From: Dendrocalamus latiflorus | Taxonomy: Eukaryota; Streptophyta; Magnoliopsida; Poales; Poaceae | Length of the DNA stretch: 64,000 nt | Reading direction: 5' to 3' | Assembly (NCBI GenBank): GCA_017311315.1 | Contig: CM029609.1 | Location: 36,640,744 to 36,704,743, forward strand | Part shown: piece by piece, positions 30,809 to 42,039 of the stretch | How positions within the stretch are numbered: the stretch's first letter is position 1 | How the letters are laid out: each line of letters starts with the position of its first letter | The notes under the pieces: generated by a model | Seen by the model: the letters and a program-made list of their open reading frames with translations, nothing else | Databases searched by the model: none | What the model was told of the DNA's origin: nothing | Program-made: the position numbers and the translations under genes

Positions 30809-33800
30809 CTAAACTAACTTCTCCGAAGATGGAAGTGGTAGCAAATCAATAGGAGCACAAGGCACAAAGCCATAGACAATCTCAAAAGGGCACAACTTTG
30901 TAGTAGAATGCAGCGAACGATTATAAGCAAATTCAATATGAGGTAAGCATTCTTCCCACATTTTAATGTTCTTTTTCAAAACAGCCCTAAGCATGGTAGA
31001 TAAAGTTCTATTCACAACTTCAGTTTGCCCATCAGTTTGGGGATGACACGTAGTCGAAAATAACAGCTTAGTTCCCAATTTAGCCCATAAAGTTTTCCAA
31101 AAATGGCTAAGGAATTTAGTGTCACGATCGGAAACTATTGTATTTGGCACACCATGCAAACGAACAACTTCACGAAAGAACAAATCAGCAATATTGGTAG
31201 CATCATCACTTTTATGACATGGTATGAAGTGTGCCATCTTAGAAAATCTATCCACAACAACAAATATGCTATCCCTCCCCTTCTTTGTCCTAGGCAGTTC
31301 TAAAAAAAAGTCCATAGAAATATCTTCCCAAGGCACACTAGGAACAGGTAGAAGCATATACAAACCGTGAGGATTAAGTCGTGATTTAGCCTTTTGACAC
31401 GTAGTGCAGCGAGCAACAAAACGTTCCACATCACGTCTCATCTTTGGCCAAAAGAAATGACTAGCAAGTATGTCTTCCGTCTTCTTCGCTCCAAAATGCC
31501 CCATCAGCCCACCTCCATGCGCTTCCTGTAACAACAACAAACGAACGGAGCTAGCTGGAATGCATAGTTTGTTAGCTCTAAACACAAATCCATCATTTAG
31601 AACAAATTTATTCCACGTTTTTCCCTCTTGGCAATTCAGCAACACGTCTTTAAAATCATCATCATGAACATAATGCTCCTTAATTGTTTCCAATCCAAAA
31701 ATTTTGAAGTCAAGTTGTGAGAGCATGGTATATCTCCTAGACAATGCATCAGCAATAACATTCTCCTTTCCCTTTTTGTGTTTTATGACATAAGGAAAAG
31801 ACTCTATGAATTCAACCCACTTTGCATACCTACGGTTCAATTTTGCTTGACTTCTAATATGCTTTAATGACTCATGATCAGAATGAATGACAAATTCTTT
31901 GGGCCATAAATAATGTTGCCATGTCTCTAAAGTTCGAACTAGAGCATATAATTCCTTATCATAAGTAGAATAGTTCAAACTAGGCCCACTCAATTTTTCA
32001 CTAAAGTATGCCACAGGTTTACCTTCTTGCAACAGCACACCACCCAATCCAATTCCACTAGCATCACATTCTAGCTCAAAAGTCTTACTAAAATCTGGAA
32101 GTTGGAGTAATGGTGCATGTGTTAACTTATCTTTCAATGTGTTGAAGGCGTCTTCCTGTGCATTCCCCCAAGTAAACGGCACCCCCTTTTTAGTGAGCTC
32201 ATTCAATGGTGCAGCGATGGTGCTGAAATCCTTCACAAAACGACGATAGAATCCAGCAAGTCCTAGAAAACTTCGCACCTGCGTGACCGTTTTAGGAGTC
32301 GGCCAACTCTGTATTGCCTCAACCTTGGCTTGATCAACTTCTATGCCCTGTGGAGTGACAACATAGCCAAGAAAAGAGACCCGATCCGTGCAAAATGTGC
32401 ACTTCTCAACGTTACCAAATAAACGTGCATTACGTAAAGCATCAAAAACAGCATGTAAATGGCAAAGGTGTTCCTCTAGTGATCTGCTATATATCAATAT
32501 ATCATCAAAATAGACCACTACAAATTTACCAATGAAAGCACGCAAAACCTCGTTCATTAATCTCATGAATGTGCTAGGTGCATTAGTTAAACCAAATGGC
32601 ATCACTAACCACTCATACAAACCGAACTTAGTTTTAAATGCTGTTTTCCATTCATCTCCCAATTTCATGCGAATTTGGTGGTACCCACTACGCAAATCAA
32701 CTTTAGAGAAGACAATAGAGCCACTTAATTCATCAAGCATATCATCTAACCTAGGAATAGGGTGACGATATCTAATGGTAATGTTATTGATCGCTCTACA
32801 GTCCACACACATACGCCATGATCCATCTTTCTTAGGCACTAAAATTACCGGAACAGCACAAGGGCTAAGAGACTCACGCACATAACCTTTATCAAGCAAT
32901 TCTTGAACTTGACGCTGAATCTCCTTAGTTTCTTCCGGATTGGTCATGTATGGCGCACGATTGGGCAAAGATGCCCCGGGAATCAAATCAATCTGGTGCT
33001 CAATCCCTCGCACTGGTGGTAGCCCTGGTGGCACGTCCTTTGGAAAGACATCCATGTACTCCTGCAAAAGATTAGTGACAACAGGAGGCACAGAAGAAGG
33101 TACCTCCTCGAATGAAAATAAAGCTTGTTTGCAAAGTAAGGCATAGCAAATAGAAGTACTAGCATCCAGCTCATTCACATCAGACTTAGTAGCAAGAAAA
33201 CATGCACCTTTCAATTTAATCTCATTTTTCATCTTATGAACAGATTTAGAGTTTTTCTTTTTATGTTGCTCAAGTTCACTTGCAACAATCTGATTTTCAC
33301 TCCTATTATGCTCCTGATTTTTCTCTCTACTAGCTCTAGCAATCTCATATTTGAAAATAGCTTCAGGAGACATAGGATGTAACACAATTTTCTTGTCATG
33401 ATGCACAAAAGAATATTGGTTTGTCTTACCATGATGCAGTGAATCTTTATCATATTGCCACGGTCTACCTAACAGCATAAAGCATGCTTGCATAGGGACA
33501 ACATCGCATTCTACAACATCGTGATAAGAACCAATAGCAAAATTTACTCTCACCATTCGTGTTACCTTCACCTTGCCGCTGTTATTGAACCATTGAATGT
33601 AGTAAGGGTGTGGGTGAGGTTTGGTGTTCAACGCAAGCTTCTCCACCATATCGGAGCTCACCAAGTTGTTGCAGCTCCCTCCATCAATTATCACTCGGCA
33701 TGAACGTTCCTTCACGACGCACTTTGTTTGGAAAAGGATGTGCCGCTGATTTTGCTCCGCCCTCTCCATTTGTGCACTCAACACACGCTGCACAATGAGG

Positions 33801-34165
33801 CTCTCATAGCGCTCTGCATCTTCAGCACCAATGTGCTCTTCTTCTTGCTCCTTCCCACTACCTGCATGGTCAGCTGCAAGCATAGCATATGTATCCTCAT
33901 CCAAATCACTAGCAGAAGAATACCCACCATCATCTCTCACAATCAGAACACGCTTGGTTGGGCACTCACTCCTCACATGGCCATACCCCTTGCATTGATG
34001 ACATTGGATATCCCTCGTTCGTCCCGTAGATGCAACGGACGAAAAGCTCTTTGCATGTGCTTGGGCTGCCCCCTTTGTTGCTTCGGATGCCCGAGATGCC
34101 GAATTTGATGATGAAAAGGTGCAGGGGGTTGGCTTGATGGTGCGGCAGATGCACGTTGAGACCAA
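30809..34165 (-). pseudogene. Gypsy element 1 pol (zinc knuckle to integrase), open but truncated
   Basis: A continuous 1,118-codon frame. It holds the nucleocapsid zinc knuckle (CHQCKGYGHVRSEC) near residues 56-69, a retropepsin-like active site (IIDGGSCNNL), and RT with RMCVDCRAINN and the YFDDILIY catalytic box. RNase H (FELECDASGIGLGGVL) follows, then the integrase HHCC finger (HGGGLMGHFG...CTTCQKAKS) and DDE core (DFFLELPRTKKG...SDRDTKF...CHPQTDGQTE). It stops soon after LLPLP because a deletion fuses it to the LTR, so the integrase C-terminal domain is missing. The order PR-RT-RH-IN defines Ty3/gypsy. The long open frame suggests a fairly recent copy. Confidence 0.9.
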
Positions 34166-35148
34166 ATATTTCCACGACCTGCAGAAACGTTAGTCCTAGT
34201 GCTCGCGCGCCGTCCCTGTACTTCTCTTTCAGCTTTACAAGCAAGATGAAATAAACGAGTGATAGAATTATATTCCTTGTAAGCTAAGATATCCTGAATT
34301 TCCCGATTCAAACCACCCATAAACCTAGCCATAGCGACTTCCTCAGTTTCCTCTAAGTCACAACGCAGCATGCCTGTTTGCAATTCTTGAAAATATTCCT
34401 CTACGCTTTTACTACCTTGCCTCAATTGTTGCAACTTATGTAACAAATCACGTGCATAATATGAGGGAACAAATCTAGCTCACATGATTCTTTTTAATGC
34501 ATCCCAAGTTTGTGGTATGGTGAAAGGATATTTCTTACAATATTCACTCCACCAAATAGACGCAAAATCAATAAACTCACTAGTAGCAGCCCTAACCCTT
34601 TTGTTTTTAGGGAATGCATGACAAGCAAATTTCTGATCAACAGCCAATTCCCAAGTGATATAAGCATCAGGGTTATATTTTCCATCAAAAAGTGGCATAG
34701 TGAACTTAATCTTACCAAGCGATTCATCATTCTCACGTACCTCAGCCCGGCGTGGTTGACGTTGACGGTGAGCGTCCTCATCATCAATCTCAGTGTCAGC
34801 CGCATATTCGTCTCCACCATTTTCGTCCACCCTGCTGCCCAAGACACCAATGTTGGCACGAGTACGCTGAGTCGGTGCAGCGGGAGATGCACGGCCCCTC
34901 TCATCAAGACGTCTCAAAATCTCAGCAAGTGAGGTGTTGACGGTGCCAACGGAAGCCTCCAATGTTGCAAGCGTAGTGTTGGTGTCGATCTGCGCGGCCT
35001 CCAATTGGCCAAGGCGTTCGTTGGTGACCCGCACATCCTCATCAAGTCCTTCAGTGTGCAGCTTCATTTGGTGCTCAAAGTGTTGTATGATGCCCCTAGT
35101 CTGAGGGGAATGTTGCGCTGCCCACAGGTCCTCCGGTTCTCCTGACAT
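33973..35148 (-). pseudogene. Gypsy element 1 gag
   Basis: Starts MSGEPEDLWAAQ at 35148, with a coiled-coil-like N-terminus followed by the retrotransposon gag domain (GKIKFTMPLFDGKYNPDAYI...WWSEYCKKY...HKLQQLRQGSKSVEEYFQEL). One in-frame TGA at 34480-34482 sits where the second gypsy element has an Arg codon (CGA-to-TGA type change). A frame change near 34100-34160 separates gag from the pol frame that carries the zinc knuckle. Gag would form the virus-like particle core. Confidence 0.8.
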
Positions 35149-36319
35149 TGTTAGAAGAACACAAGAAACAAACCAAGAAGATAAAAATAATAAAACTGCA
35201 GGTTATGCCCTCACAACTACTGGGATGTGGTTAAATCAAGTCGCACACTCTCAACCTGTTCTGTCAAGCTCTTACAAGTTCTTACCACAGCGAGCAGGAG
35301 GTGATGGTAGCCGACAAGTCAAGACAATATCTCCTGGAAATTGGGTGTATCGCTGCCTTGGTCGCTAGTCCCTGTGAGGTGGTAGCCAAATCTGTGGAGC
35401 TATAGGTGGGCTGAGAGTGAACAAAGGATAACTAGAAGCACATTAGTCAAAGCAAGTTGAATAATCGCTCAACGACGGCACCGTGCTGGTCCTAGGCTAG
35501 ACCGTACTAGAGACGCGAGCCTAGAACACAAACGAAGACACACCGTGCAGAAAGAAACTAGATGGCGTTGCACACGGAGTTCTGGAGCTCGAAAAAGGGT
35601 GCCGTCTTCACAGGGTACCTTAGAATCACGTGCGGAAGGGCTCTGTCAATTTTGAGCGAATTCTGAGAAACTTGGTTTTTCCTCGGTTTGCGGGCCCGTT
35701 TTGAGGCCCTAAACGACGTTTTTTGGGGTCGAAGCTGCCGCGTATGTGCCTGGTGGCTCACGCGGATCTGAAATCTCCAGTTTTTCACTCTATCTTCCAA
35801 TTTCCTTTCCAACGGATCAAGAATCGCCTCAATCGGAGGTCGTATGCAAAAGTTAGCTGTTTCTCTCTCCTCTGTTTTTTTTCTTTTTTTTATGCCGCGG
35901 CTCTTCTAGATGCGGCTGCCTGTTCCTTCTTGTTTCTTTTTTTTTGCTCTCTTTTTTTCACACACGATGCAGTTGAATCCAAATTCGTGCCCTACTCCAA
36001 GACCAATTAGGGCAAAGCCTACGCAGCAACCGAGTCCTCCTCCTTTTCTACCCTCCTATGACAGTTCGGATCTAACTGCAACGGTGAGTCCAAAACGTGA
36101 ACAGAACTCGAAACTCTAAAAGAACTAGACACTAAGACCAGCAAAGGACACGACGATGCAACCGAAGACTCAACGAACAAAGACTATGCAGCAATAGATA
36201 AAGGCACAAATTGTTTCGGATTTTGGGGAATAGATCTACTTTTTTTGGTTTTCTGGACTGTAGGTAAAAAAATCGCAAAGACTAGATAAGATCTCTCACC
36301 GATCAACCTTGAGCTCTGA
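35149..36319 (-). other. Untranslated leader of gypsy element 1, with partial primer-binding site
   Basis: About 1.17 kb with no convincing frame. At its outer end (minus strand, 36319 downward) TCAGAGCTCAAGG remains of a TGGTATCAGAGC-type primer-binding site for initiator tRNA-Met. Its first five bases appear lost or merged with the ATCA end of the inverted LTR. Confidence 0.6.
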
Positions 36320-37266
36320 TGATGAGGACATCCTTTCCATGCATACAACCATGCCGACTCCATATCAAACTGAAACTATGATACAAGGACCAATGACTAG
36401 AGCGCGAGCACGTCAACTTAACCATCAGGTGAATGCGTTCCTAAGTTTGCATACAAATGTTTCAAAGAATGGAATACTACTTAATTCCTGTGATGATTTA
36501 ATTGTCCTTAGGAACCATGGGGAAGAACCACATGAGCTCAAGTATAGAAGTGGAACCGTCAAGCGCAAACCAAGTCCTGTTCACGAGTTTGACTCGGATT
36601 CGGCCTTGTTGACAGCGCCTACTTCAAACGGCCGTAACTTTTGATCCAGCAGGTTTCTCAGGGCCCGTGAGTACTCGTTGGAAAGCTCTTGAAGTCTACT
36701 TTCATATGGATCTGGCCTGACCTCCAAACTCCATCCGAGTCGACCAGAAACTGCAAAACAATTCACGTCGCTTTTCCAGTCCGAGTCAAAGTGGGCCTTG
36801 GGCCTTGTAATTCGAGTCCTATTCGGCTTCCTTGTGTTTTGGCCGACCATGCACCTTCCGTGACCCTTAAATAGGCAGCCGCACTCTCTTCTAGGGTTTG
36901 GGTTTTGTTTAGACTAAGTTAGCTTTTGCTGCTTTGCCTTGTACTCGCGCGTGTCGGCTAGACCGCCCGAATACTTGTCTTCGGAACCCCACCGTTTTTC
37001 TGTTTTCGATTGAATCTTACATCATTATTTGCAATTGAGTTGCTGTTCATCTTGTTCTTGCTTGTTCTTCGATTGCTTGCAGGAACGAGAACCCTCGTGG
37101 TTAGGTTGATCGTGCGCCGACAAGGTCACGAACAATTTCTGGAGTTGGTGTATCGATCGCTAAGGCGCAACGTCCTTGGATGGTTGTAGTCGGGTCGTCA
37201 ACGTCACCTCCTTCCCCAATCGAATCTACCACTCTCATCGAAAGATCGGGACCCCTAGTCCTATCA
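36320..37266 (+). repeat. Right LTR of gypsy element 1, inverted (plus-oriented), 947 bp
   Basis: Begins TGATGAGGACATCC, like the LTRs of gypsy element 2 (TGATGAGGACATCA), and ends CCTATCA directly at AATCC. Its first 325 bp are open in the pol-tail frame (DDEDILSMHTT...GPMTRARARQ) to a stop at 36642-36644. A TTAAATAGG TATA-like box lies near 36867, followed by AGGGTTTGGG and GTGTCGGCTAGACC. Orientation is unambiguous from start, tail and end. Confidence 0.85.
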
Positions 37267-39082
37267 AATCCCATCTTCTGCATCACTCGTCTCAGGAACA
37301 CCCACTCAATCCGATCATATGCCTTGCTCATATCAAGTTTTATGGCTGCAACTCCCCTTCTTCCCCGTTTACGCTGAAACAAATAGTGGGTGAACTCGTA
37401 GGCCAGCAGCACATTGTCCGTGATCAACCGGCTAGGAACAAAGGCACTCTGCGAAGGTGAGATGATCTCTGGCAAAATACCTTTAAGCCGGTTTGCTAGT
37501 ACTTTTGAGATGAGTTTGTACGCCACATTGCATAGGCTTATGGGCCTAAGATCCTTCAGTTTCTCTAGTTTACTGGTCTTGGGGATCAACACAATTACTG
37601 TGTCATTCCACCCTGTTGGCATAGCTCCTCCATTCAGAACACCCAGCACCTCCTTTTCACTTGGGCCCCTACCAGTGACCAGAACCTTTTATAGAAAATT
37701 GTTGGGATTCCATCAGTACCAGGAGCTTTCAGATCCCCCATACTTTGTAAAGCCTTCCATACCTCCGCATCCGAGAACGGTGCAATCAGACCCTCATTCA
37801 TGACGTGAGAGACCCGTCTTTGCACACATTCGAGAACCTCTTCCACATGATCTCCTGCAGTTAACATGAAGAGTTGTTGGTATTGATTAGCGATAAAAGT
37901 TTTAAGATGTTTCCCCACCACCACAGCGCCGCCATCATCTACCAGCTTTCCCACATGATTTTTCCGACTCCGCTCCGATGCTTTGGCATGAAAGAACTTT
38001 GTATTACGGTCTCCCTGGGTTAGCCATGACGAGTGGGTTCTTTGTTTCCAGTAAACGTGTTGTTGGTCTAGCAGCCTCTCCAATCTATACCGCAACCCGT
38101 GTTCCTTGTTTACTTGGTCTTGGCTGATCCTCCCCCTTCGACATCTCTCAAGCTCAGTCTTGGCTTTTTTGATCCTCTTCTCCAACTCACCCAGGACACT
38201 GCTGTCCCACTCCCACAGCTCCACCAACAGATGTTTTTGAATTTCCATTAGGCTGGTATCCCCCTTCTCAAGTGCTTTACTCCAGGCTTCCCCCACCCTA
38301 GTCTCACACTCCTCCTCCATCCACCTTGCTTCAAATTTTTTCATGATCTCCATTGGTTTGTTCCATTCTTGCTTCTCCCTCCCTCCCGTATCCAGTATGA
38401 CAGGTCTATGGTCAGAGTGTCTAGGATCACCATTAACAACCCGTACGAGGGGGAACTTGGTCCTCCATGAGCTATTCGCCACCGCCCTGTCCAATCTTTC
38501 CTTCACATAACTCTTCGCTCTATGATGATGGTTTCTCCAAGTGAACACATCCCCAACAAACCCCAGGTCATGTAAGTCACAGTCTGCAAGAGCTTCACGG
38601 AAGATTTCCATGCATCTTTCCGATCTTGGGGGTCCTCCCTCCTTCTCACAGTTGAACATGATTTCATTAAAATCACCACAGCACATCCATGGCATATCGC
38701 TTCTATCTCTCAATATTCTCAACAGCTTCCACGTTTTCTCCTTCTCTTCACTCCTAGATTCACCATAAATACCAGTGAACCGCCATTTTAAACCATCCTC
38801 CTCCTGCACCGTAGCCTCAATGTGGTATCGTGACATACTCTCCACCGTTAAATCCACCCCTTTTCTCCAGAACAACACTAGACCACCGCTAGCACCCACG
38901 CTGTCCTTAACACACATATTTGGCATATTTAATCTCCACCGAAAAATCTCCAACCATGTACTGTTGTGTTTTGTTTCAGACAAAAACAGCACATCCGGGG
39001 CCTCCTTCTTCTGGACATCCAGAAGACCACGAACTGCCGAGCCACTCCCCAAACCCCGGCAGTTCCAAGCAATTATCTTCAT
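37267..39082 (-). pseudogene. LINE ORF2, N-terminal part (endonuclease and RT start)
   Basis: The ATG at 39082 starts MKIIAWNCRGLGSGSAVRG, the APE-like endonuclease N-terminus. SETKHNS, GDFNEI and HSDHRPVIL are its further catalytic boxes. RT follows (APGTDGIP...FYKRFW), then a frameshift in a short A-run (37654-37657) moves reading to LIPKTSKLEKLKDLRPISLC...KLDMSKAYDRIEW and ends at the gypsy junction. The endonuclease would nick the target and the RT would copy the element there. Its ATG overlaps the ORF1 stop as ATGA. Confidence 0.87.
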
Positions 39083-40164
39083 TGGGTCTGGCGGGATTGA
39101 CCGAGCAATCCCGCCTCAGCAACGTTGTACTGCTCCTCCCCCCCCCCTTGACTTACTACCACCTCCAAGCATTGCTTTTTCTTCCCTCCCTCGCCCTCCT
39201 CTGGTGCTGGTCTCTTTTTGTGCTCATCCCCCAGGGCAGAGTCGGGCTTCCCTCTCCCCGAAGCAGTTCGGGGGCGCCGCCTAAATGTCGCCCTCTTTAA
39301 AACTTCTGAAAAGCCCACAGCCATCCCCCTCCTGTCTTCCTCCAGCTCCCCGTGCATCTCCATCTTGTTTGTTTCTTTTGCTCCTTCATCATGCACTTTT
39401 TCCCCCACAACCCTTTCATTCCCAATTCCATCAACTTCCATGTTAATTTTGCCGTCCACTTGCTCCCCCACATATACCTGGACAGTTGTGTGGTCCTCCC
39501 CTCCCCCCTTCGGCTCCACTTGGTTCATGCTGTGATTGGAAACCAGTACTGGACTCACCACCACCCCGGGGAGATGTGTTTCTAACTCACTGGTAGATGC
39601 ACCTTTGGCACTACCCTCGGAGATGGGTAATGACTCCCCTCCCGCATTCCGCTCTGCTAAAGCTTGATCCTCAAACTCCAGCCTCCTCGGCATACCACCT
39701 CTCTCCTCATTTGCCAGCAACTTAAGTGGGCTTTCGCCGTCATCCTTCAGCTCCCCATCGCTCACCCGAGTGGTTTTCCGGGAGCCATCACTGCTGGCAT
39801 TCTTTTTAGCCCCCCGGCTCTTTCCCCAGCTCGTCTCTTTGAGGTGCTGTTGACTCCCTCCAGAGCTTCCACCTTCCGACCATCTCCCCCTGCCGTCCTT
39901 TTTCCTCACTGGGTTTACTCGCAGCCAGTCTCCAAACTGCTTTCCTTCCTGTCTCCAATTGCTATCGTCGCATTCCTTCTCCACATGGCCTAAGTGGCCA
40001 CAAGAATAACAGAAATTTGGTAGAAATTCATACTTTCTATTTGTTGTTCCGGCTTCCACACCGCCACGGTGCCACCGCCGCCCCAACCGTCCGCCCGCGA
40101 CGCGACACATCAAGCTGTTGTGGCTTGCCGCTGCCTCGGCTGCCCTCCAGGGCCCTGTCAGCAC
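39079..40164 (-). pseudogene. LINE ORF1, 5'-truncated, zinc knuckle protein
   Basis: About 361 residues are open on the minus strand. The motif FCYSCGHLGHVEKEC near residues 52-66 is a CCHC zinc knuckle, as in plant L1 ORF1 proteins that coat the RNA. It is followed by a low-complexity charged region (KKRPAPEEGEGGKKKQC). The usual N-terminal domain is missing and no in-frame ATG is seen upstream, so the insertion appears 5'-truncated. The stop TGA overlaps the ORF2 start. Confidence 0.75.
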
Positions 40165-40256
40165 GCCACCGCCACGACGGCGCCCGCGGGGGCCACCCCC
40201 GAAGGCGTGGCCGCAACGCCGGTGGCCATTGTGGCCGATTACAATCTCTTGCTTAG

Positions 40257-40649
40257 CCCTTTTGCTCGACTTAACTCCCTCTCGTTAATTTCGCTGTTGT
40301 CTCGTAACTCAAAGGTTACCTTGAGATGAATTAAACTTCCCAAAATGCTGTATAGTTGCGCTTTGCACAATCTAGTCATTGTTATCTGATGAAAGAGCAG
40401 AAAAATTAGGTGCTTTCTGTTCAACAAACTACCGGAGTCAAAGTTTCATTTCATAACATATACTTTCATATGGGCACAATCAGTACCCTCCTTTCTTATT
40501 TCAGGAGAAATCCCGCCAATATGATAATGTCCTGCGTTTGTGTGATCTGACATTGAATTTTTAGCGCTAGCATTTCCTAGCATGGACTGCCTCCAAATCG
40601 ATATTTAGGTGTGATTCCTGCATATGTAATCCGGTGTTCAAATACTACC
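40257..40649. other. Sequence between LINE 5' end and the right inverted end
   Basis: About 390 bp without a gene. It probably represents the interior of the element into which the LINE inserted. The LINE 5' border is not sharply defined. Confidence 0.4.
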
Positions 40650-40836
40650 ATAACAACAAGGGGTAAAAGAGACATTCCACATTAGGGGCCAAAATGCAAC
40701 AACAAGGGAAAGTGGCGAAGTATTAACAAGCCAATCTTTAGAGTGCTAAAGAATCTATTATATCATGTACAGTGGCATTCTATGAATACAGGCCGTTTAC
40801 CATGGCAAATAATTAATTATCCCAACAATGTTTTGT
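40650..40836. repeat. Right end of an inverted pair surrounding the LINE
   Basis: Opposite-strand match to 27951-28110. The outer limit is near CCCAACAATGTT (about 40820-40832). The flanks give no clear target duplication. Confidence 0.75.
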
Positions 40837-40981
40837 GGGTAATCTCACTCATACTTGGTAAGGTGAATTGATCTTTTTCAACTAGAAGGTGAATACAAAA
40901 ATAGAAACAATCAATACAAGAATTTCTAGACTTACAACAAAACAAAATAATGAGTTTTCTTGTACAACTTGAACTTTGTTA

Positions 40982-41320
40982 CTCCCTCCGAGTTATTATA
41001 TAGGTCATTTTAGAGTTCGGTGTAAGAATTAAGTGAAATGATATTGTTACCCTTCAATCATTCCCACAATCTTTTTTCTCTTAAATGCAAATATACTCTT
41101 GAAATCACACATTCTGTCTCTCTATTCACTGTTGACAGGGTGCAAAATTAATTGCACTACTAGTCCACTACCACTTTAGTGCACCAGTGAATGGTCTTAG
41201 GTTACCAAGAAAACCAATTTGGATGGAATAGAGAAAAAAATGCTTTAAAATTGTGCAACAACTTATATTTTGAGGAGAGTAAGAAAGGCTAAAATGACTT
41301 ACATTATTGCTCCGAGGAAG
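40982..41320. mobile_element. Stowaway-like MITE
   Basis: The left end CTCCCTCCGAGTTATTATAT and the right end, read inward, CTTCCTCGGAGCAATAATGT both continue to AGTCATTTTAG-like sequence. TA dinucleotides flank at 40980-40981 and 41321-41322. At 339 bp it is long for a Stowaway but the terminus is characteristic. Confidence 0.7.
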
Positions 41321-41491
41321 TATAATGAAGCTTCGTGGCAGTGTGCTTTTGCATATTGTCCACGTTGAAATCACAAAACAATTTACTAAATTAACTTGGG
41401 CCTACCAGTCAGCATAGTCAACATAACTAAACAATTCCTCTGTCTCATCCTGCCACGTTCCCTCGCCGCACCAGACACCACTTTCCCAATC
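41321..41491. other. Old flank left of the copia element
   Basis: Intergenic sequence that continued into 48337-48427 before the copia insertion. No gene is seen. Confidence 0.5.
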
Positions 41492-41496
41492 TCTTC

Positions 41497-41739
41497 TGTT
41501 AAGAAACCGGGCCTGGGCCAGCAGCCCGCGGCCCATGGTGGACACCTCATTGTAGTCTATAAATAGGGAGTCATACCAGCATGTTATGTGCACATGAATG
41601 AAAAGCAATAAAGAAAGACCAGGAGTTATCTCTATCTCTCTGTGTGTTCAATCTATTCTTCTGTGATTCTGTGATTGATTCGTTCTTATTCTAAACAGAG
41701 GAATCACTCAGACTGGTCGCCAGCGACGGTTCCTTAACA
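41497..41739 (+). repeat. Copia 5' LTR, 243 bp
   Basis: TGTTAAGAAACC...CCTTAACA. TATAAATA lies at 41558-41565 and AATAAA at 41607-41612. Its last ~85 bp match the 3' LTR remnant with few differences. Confidence 0.88.
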
Positions 41740-41757
41740 TGTTATCAGCACGACTTC
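41740..41757 (+). promoter_or_regulatory. Copia primer-binding site
   Basis: TGTTATCAGCACGACTTC follows the LTR immediately, in the position and form of a tRNA-Met-type primer site of plant copia elements. Confidence 0.6.
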
Positions 41758-42039
41758 GCTCTGGTGAACGAAGGTAATCATCGAAGCACATATTGAATTT
41801 TCTAGATCGCTTTGAATCTGTATTTTCTTTTCGCGTTCTAGATTGAATCTCTACGGTGCAAATCCGCCCTAATCTACCGCGAGCAGACTGGAAGTTGCCG
41901 GCACAATGCCGATCAGTAGATTGCGAAATGAGGTAGACGTTGATTGCATCGTAGATTGGAAACGAAAAATTTATTATGCAATATCTTTCTGTTCGGGCAC
42001 TGAATGAAAATTTGCATCTTTCTGTTCGGTTTGGCATAT

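Larger units (their letters stand above)
30477..37266 (-). mobile_element. Ty3/gypsy retrotransposon 1 with an inverted right LTR, TSD AATCC
   Basis: The insert is flanked by AATCC at 30472-30476 and 37267-37271, inside the LINE RT. Coding sequence runs on the minus strand (gag 35148 to pol end 30809). The left LTR remnant (30477-30801) is minus-oriented as expected. The right LTR (36320-37266) is plus-oriented, starting TGATGAGGACATCC and ending CCTATCA. Both outer ends are therefore U5 ends and form a long inverted repeat sharing GATCGGGACCCC, CGGTTGTAGTCGG-type and GCTAAGGCGCAA words. At the inner border the flipped LTR abuts a partial primer-binding site (TCAGAGC). A deletion joins the integrase gene to the middle of the left LTR. 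Confidence 0.85.
28122..40256 (-). mobile_element. L1-type LINE (non-LTR retrotransposon), minus strand, split by a gypsy element
   Basis: Reading the minus strand from about 40256: a 5'-truncated ORF1 with a zinc knuckle, ORF2 (endonuclease, reverse transcriptase, Cys-rich zinc-binding region, RNase H), and a 3' end marked by nine T on the plus strand (28122-28130), i.e. a poly(A) tail. The RT is interrupted by 30477-37266. Removing that insert and one AATCC rejoins the RT in frame. ORF2 has two in-frame stops (30189-30191 and 28823-28825) and two frameshifts, so the copy is dead. ORF1 lacks its N-terminal domain. A convincing target duplication was not found, although GCTTGAC and GCTCGAC lie near the two ends. 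Confidence 0.88.

Noticed and set aside
32532..34108. Plus-strand frames across the gypsy 1 region
   Set aside because: Antisense to the continuous 1,118-codon pol frame; no domains.
39218..40329. Plus-strand Ser/Pro-rich frames
   Set aside because: Antisense shadows of the LINE ORF1.
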